The notes: generated by a model from the sequence alone, not told the origin. 64,000 bases of DNA from Citrus sinensis (GCF_022201045.2 NC_068557.1:9176001-9240000), one strand, 5' to 3'. Shown: positions 12,938-24,080, numbered from the stretch's first letter. Made by a program: numbers and translations.

Positions 12938-13230
12938 TTTTAGATAATTCATTGTATTATATGTTCTCTACTGATTTAATTAATTTTTAATGCATTTTCC
13001 AATCTGCAGTTCAATAGCAAAGCAATATACACCCAGGAAGAAATCGATGAGGTGTGGTATGAATGGGTGGATTATTATTATTATTTTTTTAGCTTTAGAT
13101 AATTCATTGTATTATATGTTCTCTACTTATTTATTTAATATTTGATGCATTTTCCAATTTGCAGTTCAATAGCAAAGCAGTATACACCCAGGCAAAAATC
13201 GATGAGGTGTGGTATAAATGAGTGGATTAT
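12938..13230 (+). repeat. Tandem duplication of an exon-containing 137-bp segment
   Basis: Copies at about 12938-13075 and 13094-13230 both contain an intron-like stretch, an acceptor-like ctgcag or ttgcag, then sequence coding for YTQxxIDEVWY-like residues. That peptide resembles the C-terminal tail of transposon-borne ULP1 proteins, so the duplication probably copied the last exon with its acceptor. The copies differ by few substitutions. Confidence 0.8.
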
Positions 13231-13678
13231 GTCCAATCTCTTATTTAGAAAATTGCATTGTTGCTGCTGATCCGTTGCGGTAATTAGTTTATAGGTATTG
13301 GTTTGGACCATTTGCTTTGGCAAAGTTGAGCAACTGGTAGTTAATATTTCAAAACAAAAATTTAAATTTTAGTTCAAACTTGGGAACCAATTGTATATTG
13401 TATGAGATTGTTGTGTTTAAGAGTTGTGATGATTCATGACTTGGAATGTGCATGTTGTATATGAGATTGCTTAGCTAAGGAGTTGTGGTGATGGTCAAGT
13501 TGTAACATGCATGTTATCTTCATATGGCTATGGAAATTTGTCATTAAGATTGTTGTGCTGAGGAGTTATTGCTAGGTTGATGACTCGTGATGATGAGTGA
13601 TGAGTTGATGAGTGATGCGTTGTTCAAGTTATGGTATTTTCTGTGTTGATTGAGTTCTTGGGATAATTATAGTTTCTA

Positions 13679-13828
13679 GGTTTGCTTTAAGCATTGCTTG
13701 CTGGTTAATTTGCTTTGAAAGGTTTGCTTTGAACATTGCTTGCTGGTTAACTTGCCTTGAAAGGTTTGCTTTGAACTTTGAAAGGTTTGCTTTGAACATT
13801 GCTTACTGGTTAATTTGCTTTAAAAGGT
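13679..13828 (+). repeat. Tandem repeat, 42-bp unit
   Basis: Units begin ggtttgctttgaacattgct and include ctggttaatttgctttgaaa. There are three near-complete copies and one 21-bp partial copy between the second and third. Confidence 0.85.
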
Positions 13829-14357
13829 TATTGTGACGATTGAGCTAGTGGTTAAGTACCATGCAAATTGAGCTAGTGGCTTGGTTATGTTTAATCTTAG
13901 CTTCTGATTGTAATTGTTTTTGCATTTTGCAGGTGTTGCTGATCATAAACTTGCTGATGCTAGTTTCTCTAAGTGTTAATGCTGCAGATTTGTGGACTTG
14001 CTGAAGCTTATATGTGTTATAGTAGAATTTCTTATTCAAATTTTTATTTTATAAGTTTGTTGGGGAACAATTTCTCACTTGAGTTATTACATTATAAATG
14101 ATAATTAAGACAAATGTTTAGATCATTCAGATGAATGTTTAGAGTGATACTTGAATTCTCAATTATTGATGATTTTTGTGCAACTTTATATTTTTAGTAA
14201 TTTAATTATATTTATATTATATATATTATTTGATAATAATAATAATAATAGAAATTGGCGCAAAAATATAAAATTGATGCCAAAAAATTTAAAAAATAAA
14301 ATTATAAAATTGGTGCAAAAAATTAAAATAATGTTATTTCCCACCAAATTATTTATT

Positions 14358-14480
14358 AAAAGCATTCCCACAAAATTAATTAAAAGCATTCCCACTAAAA
14401 ATAATTAAAAGCATTCCCACAAAATTAATTAAAAGCATTCCCACTAAAAATAATTAAAAGCATTCTCGCCAAATTAATTT
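14358..14480 (+). repeat. Tandem repeat, 24-25-bp units in a 49-bp higher-order pair
   Basis: The word aaaagcattcccac recurs five times, alternating between an aaaattaatt and a taaaaataatt tail. The array is close to the right terminus of the CACTA element. Confidence 0.85.
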
Positions 14481-14941
14481 TTAATTTTATATAATTTTTT
14501 TATTAATTTTATAATTATTTTAATAAAATATCTATTTTTTTATGATAACTATTAGTCATCCATGTAAAAAATAATGACAGACAATAGTCATATGTCAATA
14601 ACATTTTTATGATGGATAATACATTATAAAATTCATGACATGAAAAAACCATCATCGATAATTCCTTGACACAGGCTTCAATGACGGTTGGGCAACCGTC
14701 ATCTAATAGCATGTATGACAATAAAAAATTGTCATTGTTGAGCTTTTTTTTCTAGTAGTGTATATTCAATTCATGCACACATGGGAAATTCTTTACTTAT
14801 TAATTTTGTACTTTTTCGCAATTTCTTTGTTTGAATAATTTTAATTAAAAATAATGGCATTGTTCTAAAATACGGGATCGGTGTGGAAAGGCCAATGAGG
14901 AGCCATTTAGTTTATATTCAAATTCTATAAACAATTTCTTC

Positions 14942-15420
14942 GTGCTTGAAGTAGTGGATGATAGCAAGCCAAAAAAAGGACAAGAATTTGCATCATTAGA
15001 TGAAGTCCATGAGTTTTACAATAATAATGGAAGAGCAACTGGATTCACTATCAAAATTAGCATCTTGAGTTGCCACGGGCTAGGGGGTGGGGGAGGTGCG
15101 CATAGAGAGCGTTGGAATTTTTTCAAAGGATCTTCAAGAAATAAGGTGAAAGGACATGATGCAGATATGTTACATGAGCATTTTCGATCAGAACAAGAAG
15201 AGAACCATGCATGTGCTTTGACCAAAAGACAGATAATGAAGGTCGCATTACTCATTTTTCTGGGCTGATGCTTATCATGTTTATGCTGATGTTGTTTTAT
15301 TTGACACTACTTACAACACCAGCAAGTGTTCAATGGTTTTTGCACCATTGACAAGTGTTAATAGTCATGGTCAAACAATCCTTTTTTGCTTCTGCAATCT
15401 TAAGTGATGAGACCAAAGGT
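14942..15420 (+). pseudogene. FAR1/FHY3-type (MULE-derived) transposase, N-terminal relic
   Basis: The open part (14942-15268) reads through KKGQEFASLDEVHEFYNN, the start of a FAR1 DNA-binding domain, then DMLHEHFRSEQEEN, which in this family lies just before the MULE catalytic core. After a stop and frame change the next block gives YADVVLFDTTYNTS and SVNSHGQTILF, matching the first Asp region and VNHHGQS-type motif of FAR1-like MULE domains. Much of the FAR1 zinc region is deleted, and the SWIM domain and rest of the core are missing. It could be a dead FAR1-related gene or a Jittery-type MULE; which one cannot be decided here. Confidence 0.75.
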
Positions 15421-15690
15421 GCTAGAGTCAGTAGAGTAATTAATGATTGTTACTATCTAAAAATTGATGTTATGCCCAATGATCTAGTCTAATTTATAAA
15501 GTACGTATTTCATGGTGTACCGAAGCCGCTGGGGCAATTACTGTGAGTTATGGCTTGGAAGATACGAATACACCAAGTTGAAGCTCAATTCACATTGAAT
15601 CCTTGACTATGATTTCTTAGGGGATCTTAGCCTATGAGGGAATGTCTACTGAGATGAGCTAGTAGAGAACTAATCATTTTGAAATAATAA
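15421..15690. other. Unassigned sequence after the FAR1 relic
   Basis: No recognisable coding remains beyond scattered frames. The left boundary of the following Tat-type element is not visible here. Confidence 0.4.
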
Positions 15691-15726
15691 TAATGATGAT
15701 GATGATGATAATAATAATAATAATAA
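15691..15726. repeat. AAT/GAT trinucleotide microsatellite
   Basis: A run of aat, gat and again aat units. Confidence 0.9.
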
Positions 15727-15764
15727 CTTAGTTTAAAATACTAAATCCTAAATCACGCAGTGAC

Positions 15765-15890
15765 ATTTAATGAAAAACATGCATTAGAATTAATGTTAAG
15801 CATCATAAAAAAAAATTAATGTGAAGCATGCATTAGTGTTAAGCATGCACTGATATTAATGAGAAGCATGCATTAAAATTAATGAAAATG
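15765..15890 (+). repeat. Short degenerate tandem repeats (aagcatgcatta word), probably LTR U3
   Basis: The words aagcatgcatta and attaatg alternate four or five times. About 20 bp downstream is a TATA-box-like tataaata (around 15905), and about 500 bp further is a primer-binding site. That order (repeats, TATA, PBS) is what one expects of a retrotransposon LTR in plus orientation, so I read this as U3 of the Tat-type element. Confidence 0.6.
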
Positions 15891-16431
15891 AAGACATGAA
15901 TCCTATAAATAGTAAACTTTGCTATTCATTCAAGGCATCCATCATTTTAGTTAAGAAATCTGAGAGAGTTTGAAATAGAGTTAAGAGCATTTTCTAATTT
16001 TCAAAACCAATGTCCAAACACACTTCCATATTCATTTTTTTTTTTATAAATGTTTCGTTTTCTTACATTTGTCCTAATTACAATTGCTAGGCTACAATAA
16101 TTTTAGAAAATTAATATTGAGCTAGTGGTGACTCTTTATTGTTCACTGGTGTACTCAACTCTAACATCATTATTCATAGTAAGTGCTATTATTATTTAAG
16201 TTCAAATATTTTATTCAACAAAACAACAGTTATAGTCAAAGTTACAGTAAGATGTTTTAGGCAATAACAACATTTGAATACGCTATTAGACCTTACTCTT
16301 AGACTATATAATAGAATCAGGTAGATCATAGACTATTAAGCTCAAATTTCAATCAAGCTCAAATCTATTTCAATCAAGAAACAACCTCGTCCTATGACAT
16401 GTGGCCTGGTGAAATTCCCACCTTAAGTACT

Positions 16432-16448
16432 TGGCGACTCCACTGGGG
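16432..16448 (+). promoter_or_regulatory. Primer-binding site, first copy
   Basis: The sequence tggcgactccactgggg is the Tat/Ogre-type PBS, which primes on a tRNA 3' end (tRNA-Arg in published Ogre elements). Confidence 0.7.
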
Positions 16449-16531
16449 AGTTTAGTTAGGACTTGGACCTTACTTTCCAGACCATACAATACAATTAGGT
16501 AGATCACATATTACTAAGCTAAATTTCTAAT

Positions 16532-18000
16532 TGTTGGTCAATTTTACTTAATTGCTATTGATGTCAATGTGCAAGTGTACACAACAAATAATAAAGTGAT
16601 AAATATTCAAGATCGTCTCCACAAGGATTGATGTTACTAGAAAGACTACAACAATCACGATAGTGCAAACTTTCTTTATTTCAAAAGAAATCTAGTTAAA
16701 GTTGATTACTGCCGAAATAAACAATTGTAAGAAAGTAAAACAAATAAATACAGTAATAAAGTAAATTAGATTAATTGCGTAAAAAGAATTCAATATGAAT
16801 GAGGTAGCTGAATGATCAAACTCCCTTCATGGTCTGACTATTTTGTTCAAATTAACACTAGTTGCTACATCAATTCCTACAACCCTGGGTAGAATTAGTT
16901 TGCATCCTCAGTTGTCGCTTATTGGACTTTTCATACCCTTAAGCACTCTAACAATGACCAGTTGTTATTCCACCTAAGGTATGACATTATGAACATACAC
17001 TCTCTCTACCCTACAAGGTGAATTCTTATGTCTAGTTCTTCACAAATCTTAACTCAAGTGTGGCCTTTTTGGGACTCAAGTAAATTCAATCTAGGAAACT
17101 TAAATTAAGATCAAGTATTACTCTAATAATTTCCACTAAGACAGGCTTTTTGCGGCTCTCTCTTAACTTGAACCCTTAAATGGATGGTCAATCGAAATAA
17201 AGATTATAATATAAGCTATTAGAGTAAAATGCTACAACAATCTTAAAGCAACTCATAAGAACAGTCAAAAACCTATTGAGATTGTTTGTCACTCAACTAC
17301 AATCAAATTTAGTTTATACTTTGAAAAAGAAAAACAAACAGCAAAGTATCAGCCATGAAATATATCAGTTCAATCAAAGAGTAAGAAAAGGAACAAGTAA
17401 AGAACGATGAAAATTGAATCCAAAATAGTTCTGCTGATTTCTTCACTGGTGCAGACTTATTTTCCCTTGAACTCTAGTTTTTCCTTTTTTTCCTCTTGAT
17501 TCCTTCGATGTTAATTCACTGCCAGCTTTTCATATGATGCGTGCTCTTTTTATATCTGAAAACTAGGGTCAACAGAAGCCTAGGGCGCGCATAAGTCAGA
17601 TTAGGAAACTGCAGATCACGATTCTGTATATATCCCGCGCTAAATTTTCTCTGTCGTTGTTCCAGGATTACTATAGCAATGGTTGCTCCAGCAACGACAA
17701 CAGAACTACATTGTTCCAGATTTTGTTTTAATTCTTATGTAGCCATGTTCTTCTTCATTTTTTGCAAGCCTATCACATCAGCATTCCTTCCGTGAAAAAT
17801 AAGCTTCTGGACACCCACAATTATGCACACAATTTGAGCACGAACTACTCTAAATCAAGCAAAATTTATTAAGACTAAACTAAAATGAATGTTTATGCAA
17901 AATGTAACAAAAATACAATAGAAACACATCATTTACTCTCTAAGTAATCTTGATTTAAGTCTAGAATTGCCATAATAACTCTCATGTCATAGAGTTATCA
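16532..18000. mobile_element. Solo LTR, 1469 bp, with 5-bp target duplication CTAAT
   Basis: The segment starts TGTTGGTCAA and ends GAGTTATCA, so it has TG..CA termini. It is flanked by ctaat at 16527-16531 and 18001-18005. It contains no coding sequence. The 'aagtgtacacaac...aataaagtgataaatattc' type sequence near its left end recurs in plant gypsy LTRs. A solo LTR is the product of recombination between the two LTRs of a full element, so a complete retrotransposon once sat here. Confidence 0.9.
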
Positions 18001-18083
18001 CTAATCAAGTCCAAATATATTTCAATCGAGAAAGAACCTCTCTTTGTGACATTTGACCAGGTGAAATTCTCACCCTGAACATT

Positions 18084-18100
18084 TGGTGACTTTATTGGGA
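18084..18100 (+). promoter_or_regulatory. Primer-binding site, second diverged copy
   Basis: The sequence tggtgactttattggga is a mutated copy of the PBS at 16432, in the same flanking context (caggtgaaattc.cacc upstream). Confidence 0.65.
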
Positions 18101-18109
18101 GTTTGACAA

Positions 18110-19680
18110 TGGTTTTTAGTAAAAGAAAGGGTCTTAACTTTCATAGTTTGAGCATTAGCGAACATGAAAATCTCAAAGAACTTATAGACTAAATGAAGAA
18201 TTATATCTGGAAAATAGTAAAATAAATATTTGCTCAGTACAAATAGCCATGCAACAGGGGCATCCATAAGTTAGTCCACAAGATCAACCTCGAGTCATCC
18301 AATAAGATAAAGTTCGTGATTAATCACAACAAGACCAGCCAAGAGAATTTGAGCCTATTCCTCGTTCTAGACAAGTGTCTATCCCTAAAAACGAGTAGTT
18401 TACTTGACCAATTATGAATGTCTTTTTAGAATTCAACAGAGATCCTCAATTTTAAACTTAAATAGGTCTGTCAACCATGGCAAAATGCAAATGCACTTGT
18501 TACTTAACAGAGGTAACGACTCTTCTGCGATGCTAAAATTAAAATATAGAGGACATTGAATATTCTTTACTGCCATTGTATCCAGAAGAGATCATTTATA
18601 GGCCTTATGCTGAAGTCTACCTCTATCCACGGTAAAAAAGCAAACCTAGAGAACATATTAGCTATTACTTTGATGCACTTGGCCAATATGTTATTAAACT
18701 GGTGCTTTAATTAAGGGAATTATTCAAATCTCTTATTGATTGTACTTATAAATGCTATACTAATTTAAAAGTTTGTTTAATCCACTTTTAGAATGAAATA
18801 GCTTCTAAGTTTTGCTAGAAGTATTTTAGAATGAAATACCTTCTAAGTTTTGCTAGATGTATTTTCAGACTAAAGACCAAACAACTATGGAGGATTTGAA
18901 TACAAATGTCTAAGGACCTAAAAAAGGTTTAGCAGACTATCTCAAACTTTTTAGAAATTTGGATTTGGATTGCTGAGTCCAAAATTGAGAAAGAATTAGT
19001 CCGTATTTGCATTCGTAACATGGTGAACAGGCGACGAGTTTTTTTGGAGAGTCATGACGTCTCAAACTTTAATTAGCTATTAGAAAAGGCCAGTAACATT
19101 ACTTTATCCATGAAAGCAGCGCCTACTTTTATAAAAAAGATGAGAGACTCATTAAAGTGCTATAGTAGAAAGACATTTCATGCTATGTAAAAACAAAATG
19201 CTAAGAAAGAAAGCCCCAACATCTTCTAAGTAGCCATGCACAGAAGAAGAATTTGATGTTATTGTGGATCGGTAGATCATGGATGGACTACTCTAGCCAT
19301 TCAAACCAACAAGGCGATTGAGTGAAGTAGAACAAAAAACCCAAAGCTTTATTGCCTACATCAAGCCTTAATTATCCCACAGTGCATTACCACCATATCA
19401 TCAAAATAATCAAAGAAAAGGTTGCGGATGGATCGTTACAATTTAAAAAAAGTGAGCAAGATGTAGATGTTAACCCACTACCTCACCACGATGATAGATT
19501 AGCTATAACGGTTACTGTTAATTATATTACAAATGATAATAGTTCACCAATAGATGTCATGATGAAAGATATTATTGAGGAATGGCAAACACTGAAAGAT
19601 CATACAATCTTCCCTGATAATAGCCTTTGGTATGTGCTTTCTCACTTAACATCAAGTTCAAGTCTTTATTAGACTAGTTA
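18110..19680 (+). pseudogene. Tat-type gag region, heavily decayed
   Basis: Frames in this interval are short. A block near 18960-19110 reads as gag-like helical sequence (KELVRICIRNMVNRRRVFLE, then LLEKASNITLSM). The frame at 19352-19672 is acidic with no motif I recognise. Assignment rests on position between PBS and protease more than on sequence. Confidence 0.5.
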
Positions 19681-19889
19681 AGATACAGTTCATAGGCACG
19701 TTTAGTAAAAACCAAAGCACTAATATGAGTTTTTGCTCTATATGGATTGAAGTGCTATACAACTGAAGTAGAAGTCAATCGGGCTTATTTGGAATATACC
19801 AATGCAGTCATTTTTTGTGATGAGAATACTGAGGTAATAAATCCTGATCACTAACATCCACTATTTTTAAAAAATAAGATCAATAGAAT

Positions 19890-20340
19890 ACCAGTTAGAA
19901 GAGATCTAGTGGATACACGTTCATCAATATTATCCCTAAAGCAATGTTCAAAGCAGCCAAAATACTCATTAAAAACATTTATGGCCCACAGGTTACAATA
20001 TTTAGATTTATAATCTGTCTAAATCTATAAAACGATACATTCAACTAGATTTGAAGGTTGGTCCTCTTCAAGGTCCAACTGTATTTCATGTCATGAATGC
20101 TACAACTTTATATGAAATTCTGTTTGGAAGGCCTTTGTTGAATAAACATATGATAATACCCTCTATATACCATTAGTGTGTGAAATGAAGGATTAGGATA
20201 AAACTAATTTGCATTGCTACCAATTTTACTCTATTCTATTATAAAGAAAATCATATGGCAAATGTTCGATTTTGTGAACTATTTATTGAAGAGAAAGGAA
20301 CTATTATTGCTAAGCCGTAAAGGGTAAAACTTTTAAAAGA
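19890..20340 (+). pseudogene. Tat-type aspartic protease relic
   Basis: Translation gives RRDLVDTRSSINIIPKAMF, where the active-site triad normally reads D-T-G; here the Gly has become Arg. Downstream after frame changes come LDLKVGPLQGPTVFHVMNA and ILFGRPLLNKH, the conserved C-terminal part of the Tat protease region. Stops and frameshifts break it. Confidence 0.75.
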
Positions 20341-20739
20341 CAATGAAAGAAATTGGAAACCAAACCAACATGAGCTTGCTAAAGAAAAAACAAATTAGAT
20401 TTCTTAGAAGATGCTCATTCTGGTAGCCTAAGACAAATATTCAAGGGCATTCCAGTTTATGAGAAGTAAATTTTACTTAATAGAAACATATTGTACTATT
20501 TATTACAGTATATGGGCCTAGTCCTTTTCTAAGGAAAGGTCCTAACATTAATAGCATGTCATTTTTGCGTGCAAATACTGACAATGAAGTATAAAGAGAG
20601 TTTCGATCAAAAGCAATTGAAGAGAAAGTATCACTTACACCCTAAATGCATGCAACACGATTCTACAGCCACCGATGAAGAGTTAAAAGAAATAAATTTC
20701 AACAAGGAGGGAAATGTACAAAAATATGTCTCAATAAGC

Positions 20740-22070
20740 TCTAATTTAACTAAGAATGAGAAGAAGGGGTTGTTCGAGCTATTAAAAGAACATCATAGTA
20801 TGTTTGCATGGAGTTATTAAGACATGCCATAGTTGGACATATTTACGGCCTGTCACACACTTAATATAGACTCTAATGGTAAACCACTAAAACAAATTAA
20901 AATGAAATTTTATCCAAAAATGGAGAAGAAGATAAAAAACGATGTAGAGAAATAAATTGTATCTAGATTTATTAAGTCGATCAAGCATCTTAAATGGCTA
21001 GTAAACATCGTACTAGTGAAGAAAAAAATGGACATATCAGAATTTGTGTAGAATTTTAAAATTTAAAAAAGAGTGCTGCTATTTACCCCGAATTTGCCCC
21101 GATTTTGTGCCCCGAAAAACAAAACGCTTTCCTTTTTGCTTCATTTGCTTTCCACTTAGCTTTCACTTTTGCTTTCACTTTCCACGTGTTGCTTTATTTG
21201 CTTTCGGGGAGCAAATTCGGGGTACAATTTTGAGGTAAATAACTTTTTCCTTTAAATAAAGCTCACCCAAAGGATGAATTTTCTCTGCGCAACATGGACA
21301 TGCTAATTGACTCAACATTCGATCACTGATTAATTTCGTTTATGGATGGATTCAGTGCATACAATCATATCAAAATGGCACTAAAAGATGTGGACACAAT
21401 TTCTTTATCTATTTACTATCTATTTTAGATATAAAAGTAATGAAAACAACCCTCAGACATGTAAGTCAGGCTTGTTGGGTGGTGGGACATGAAAATGTGG
21501 CCCACTATCCTTTATCTTGTTTAATCTTCCACTCTTATCATTTCTTTAAGCTAGTTGGTCTTTCGAATGCTACTAGATGCCCTCCTTGAACAAGTACCCG
21601 AAGATTGTTTTTTATACAATTATGGATAATTTTTACTACAGTATTATGTCTTTTGGTCTTAAAAATGCAGGAGCCACATATTTGAGGGCCATGACAGTAG
21701 TATTTCATTACATGATGGGCAAGGAGGTAGAAGACTATATTGATCACCTTGTGATCAAATTTTCTACCAAGAATACACACTAATTAACTCTAAGGAAGGT
21801 ATTTGATCAAACCTTAATTATAATTTGAATATGAATCTTAAAAAGTGTGCCTTTGGTGTGTTAACTGGCAAATTTCTTAGATTTTTAGTACATTAACATG
21901 GGATTCATGTTGATCCAACCAAAGTCCAGAATATTAATTTTGTGCCACCACAAAGAAATTCAAAAGAGCTAAAAAGTTTGATTAGAAAGTTGTCTTATAT
22001 TCGCCAATTTATACTAGGTTTCACAACTATGATTTCTATTTACATACTTCTTCTCAAGAAGAAAACTCAA
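20740..22070 (+). pseudogene. Tat-type reverse transcriptase relic
   Basis: Recognisable pieces in order: the pre-RT linker (FTACHTLNIDSNGKPLKQ-like), VNIVLVKKKNGHIRICVEF, then after the inserted MITE KAHPKDEFSLRNMDMLID and MDGFSAYNHIKMALKDVD, then MSFGLKNAGATYLRAMTVVF. The catalytic box reads YIDH instead of YVDD, so one of the two metal-binding Asp residues is lost. A further insertion of roughly 200 bp separates the ALKDVD block (about 21400) from the SFGLKNAGATY block; a direct repeat atttcttta at 21399 and 21540 lies in it. RT C-terminal motifs (NLKKCAFGV, KLSYIRQFI) run to about 22060. Confidence 0.85.
21071..21250. mobile_element. Small Mutator-like MITE inserted in the RT domain
   Basis: A 180-bp segment with imperfect inverted ends (gctatttacc versus complement gttatttacctc) and inner inverted words ccccgaatttgc and ttcggggagcaaattcgggg. 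It is flanked by tttaaaaaa (21062-21070) and tttaaataa (21251-21259), a 9-bp duplication with one change. Its removal reunites two adjacent conserved RT segments in the right order, which is independent evidence that it is an insertion. Confidence 0.8.
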
Positions 22071-22379
22071 TTTACTTCACATACTTGACACTCCAGAAGA
22101 TTTAAAAGATCATCATGAATTTAAGAACCCTGAAGGCACCAATAAAAGAAAAGCCAATTCAAGCCTATGCTTATTGGAAAGCTAGGTAGGTGGCTTTTAC
22201 TTATTACAAAATTTGATATTGTGTGAGTAACTCTGAGTACAATCAAAGGGGAAAGGGTCATTAATATGATTGCCACATTCTCTTCAAATCGAAATACACC
22301 TTTGTCATAAGAACTTCTTGGGGATTTTTCATAACAGAACTGTTTTGTCTTAAAAACAAAAACAAATTAGTGGACAATT

Positions 22380-22760
22380 TATTTTGATTGTTCTTTTACT
22401 AAAAAATAACAAGAGGCGCAAGGTTGGTCATTGTTAATACTTTTGAAAGGGTTTCAGTATTATCTAACAAGTTAGATTTTCGTTGTACCAACAATGAGGT
22501 AGAATATGCAATAATTACTGGTCTATTCACAACAAAGAAACTAAAAGCCAAGAGAATCAAGCTTATCATAGATTTAAATCTAATAATCTAATAGAGTAAT
22601 GGTGATTTTGCTGTAAAAGAACCAACATTAGCTTTATCTCGAACACATACTAGAAAACTTTTATCAACTCTTCAGACTTACATGGTAAAACATGTTAAAA
22701 GACAAGAGAAAAAAGTATGTTGATGCACTATCCACGCTAAGTGACAAGATCAATCTAGTA
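22380..22760 (+). pseudogene. Tat-type RNase H-like relic
   Basis: Blocks LSNKLDFRCTNNEVEYAIIT and GDFAVKEPTLAL match the Tat RNase H-like domain, where the conserved TNNxAEYxA segment carries a catalytic Glu (kept here). Several stops follow. Confidence 0.75.
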
Positions 22761-22899
22761 AAGAAAATAGATCAAGTCACAATCTTGTGAAAGATCAAAC
22801 TAATAATCCTTATAGAAAGATTAGAGCAGGAAACATCAATAGATAAGACAGATTAGCACACTACCATTACCAAAGCATTTAGTGATCCTCAAGAGAGTC

Positions 22900-24080
22900 T
22901 CCACCTAAAGCAAGCAAAGGATTACTCTGTAATTCTTGAAGTTCTTTACAAGCGTATGTTAGAAGGCATCCTTATAAAATGTGTCCATGAGCAAGAAGGG
23001 GAAAAACTAACTCATAACGTCAGTCTTTATAGAAAGATACAAAGGGCAAGCTACCATTGGCCTTATATAAAAAGAAAAGCACAAGCTACACAGTTATCTT
23101 GCATCGACTGCCAAAACTTGAATCTTAGTAGAACGAGTCTTCGTAACCATCATACATGAAGACTGAAAAAGCTTTGTATTGACTATCTATAGTAAAAGCT
23201 ACTGCCCCTGAATCGTACAAAAGCACATAAGATTAAATAGATAGCCAAGAGATATTTCATGAAATGTGGTATTCTATTTCAAAAAAGATTCAACGAAAAT
23301 CCATTAAAGCGTCTAGGTTATTATAAGTCACAAAGGGCTTTACATGAAATCCACAATGAAAAGTGGGGAGAACATCAAGGTCAAATAAAGTTATACCGCT
23401 AGCTGTTGACTGTGGGCCATTATTAGCTTACAATGGAACAAAATGCCAAAATGTTTGTTAAGAAATGTCATATTTGATAAATCTATGGGATTATCCCGCA
23501 TACTTTTCCTACCTTCTTGCAAGATTCACCATGGATCTAATAAGGCAGATTCATCCACCTACACGTTGCAATATTTGAATCATCACAGCCACAAAATACT
23601 TTACCAAATGAATCAAGCAATAAAGCCCAATATATATTATCCACAAGATAATGGCCAAGTTGAGGCTACTAATGAGATCATTCTAAAGATCCTACGCAAG
23701 ATGTTGTACAAATACAAAGTTGATTAGAGTGCTCAACTCACAAATGCATGTTGGGCTAATAGAACTTCTCCAAGAGAATTAGTTGGTTTCTCTCCATATT
23801 CCCTTATATATGGCAGCAGTAACACCAATTGAACTATCTCTCCCTACAACTCGAGTTATTATAGTAAATGCTAAAGCAGAAGTATAAGCATCTTCATAGG
23901 CTTATCTAAGAAAGAAAGAGACAAACACAAGATCACAAATAAATCTACCAGCGGTGATAGATGCCTATGCTTGACGACCTTGTGCTTAAGGGTAGCCAAC
24001 TATGTTAGAACATGCCTATTTACTCCAACTAAATTTTCACCACCATAAGAAAGACCATTTATAGTCCGAGGAGCCCAAGA
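22900..24080 (+). pseudogene. Tat-type integrase relic
   Basis: The segment at 22956-23159 holds the integrase N-terminal zinc region in decayed form (YHWPYIKRKAQ, then CIDCQ). The frame at 23443-23727 holds a late catalytic-core segment (YYPQDNGQVEATNEIILKIL, containing the catalytic-Glu region). TSPRELVGFSPYSLIYGSS follows in the same reading direction. Much of the core with its first two Asp residues is lost. Confidence 0.8.

Larger units (their letters stand above)
7162..14760. mobile_element. CACTA (En/Spm, CMC) DNA transposon with both ends
   Basis: The element begins CACTACTAGAAAAA at 7162 and ends with the exact reverse complement (TTTTTCTAGTAGTG) at 14760. It is flanked by the 3-bp direct repeat TAT (7159-7161 and 14761-14763), the size CACTA transposases produce. 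Both ends carry many copies of a short ATGACA/TGTCAT word, as expected for subterminal transposase-binding repeats. Inside are a broken transposase gene (about 11330-12060) and a broken ULP1-type protease gene (12178-12571), both reading rightward. Two MITEs (8516-9191, 10030-10467) inserted later, and there are several internal duplications. At 7599 bp it is structurally complete but coding-dead. Confidence 0.95.
16270..18110 (+). repeat. Tandem duplication of the LTR end plus primer-binding site, split by a solo LTR
   Basis: The block running from ccttact through caggtgaaattc to ttgg-gactccactggggagttt occurs at about 16290-16453 and again at about 16466-16531 continued at 18001-18105. Removing the solo LTR joins the two halves of the second copy at its CTAAT duplication. 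The duplication therefore predates the solo-LTR insertion. Confidence 0.8.
15765..24080 (+). mobile_element. Decayed Tat/Ogre-type Ty3/gypsy retrotransposon
   Basis: A plus-strand element in the order LTR-like sequence, primer-binding site, gag debris, protease, RT, RNase H, second RNase H-like block and integrase. The PBS (tggcgactccactgggg) is the form used by Tat/Ogre elements, and the extra RNase H-like block before integrase also fits the Tat lineage. It is interrupted by a solo LTR (16532-18000) and a small MITE (21071-21250), and every protein domain carries stops. The left LTR boundary is uncertain and no 3' LTR was recognised after 24080. Confidence 0.75.

Noticed and set aside
14151-14408. 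85-codon plus-strand frame and its 69-codon antisense counterpart
   Set aside because: Both are Ile/Asn/Lys-rich frames from AT-rich tandem repeats at the CACTA right end.
14358-14480. Regularly spaced repeats that could suggest a CRISPR array
   Set aside because: Units are directly abutting with no unique spacers, and the context is a plant transposon.
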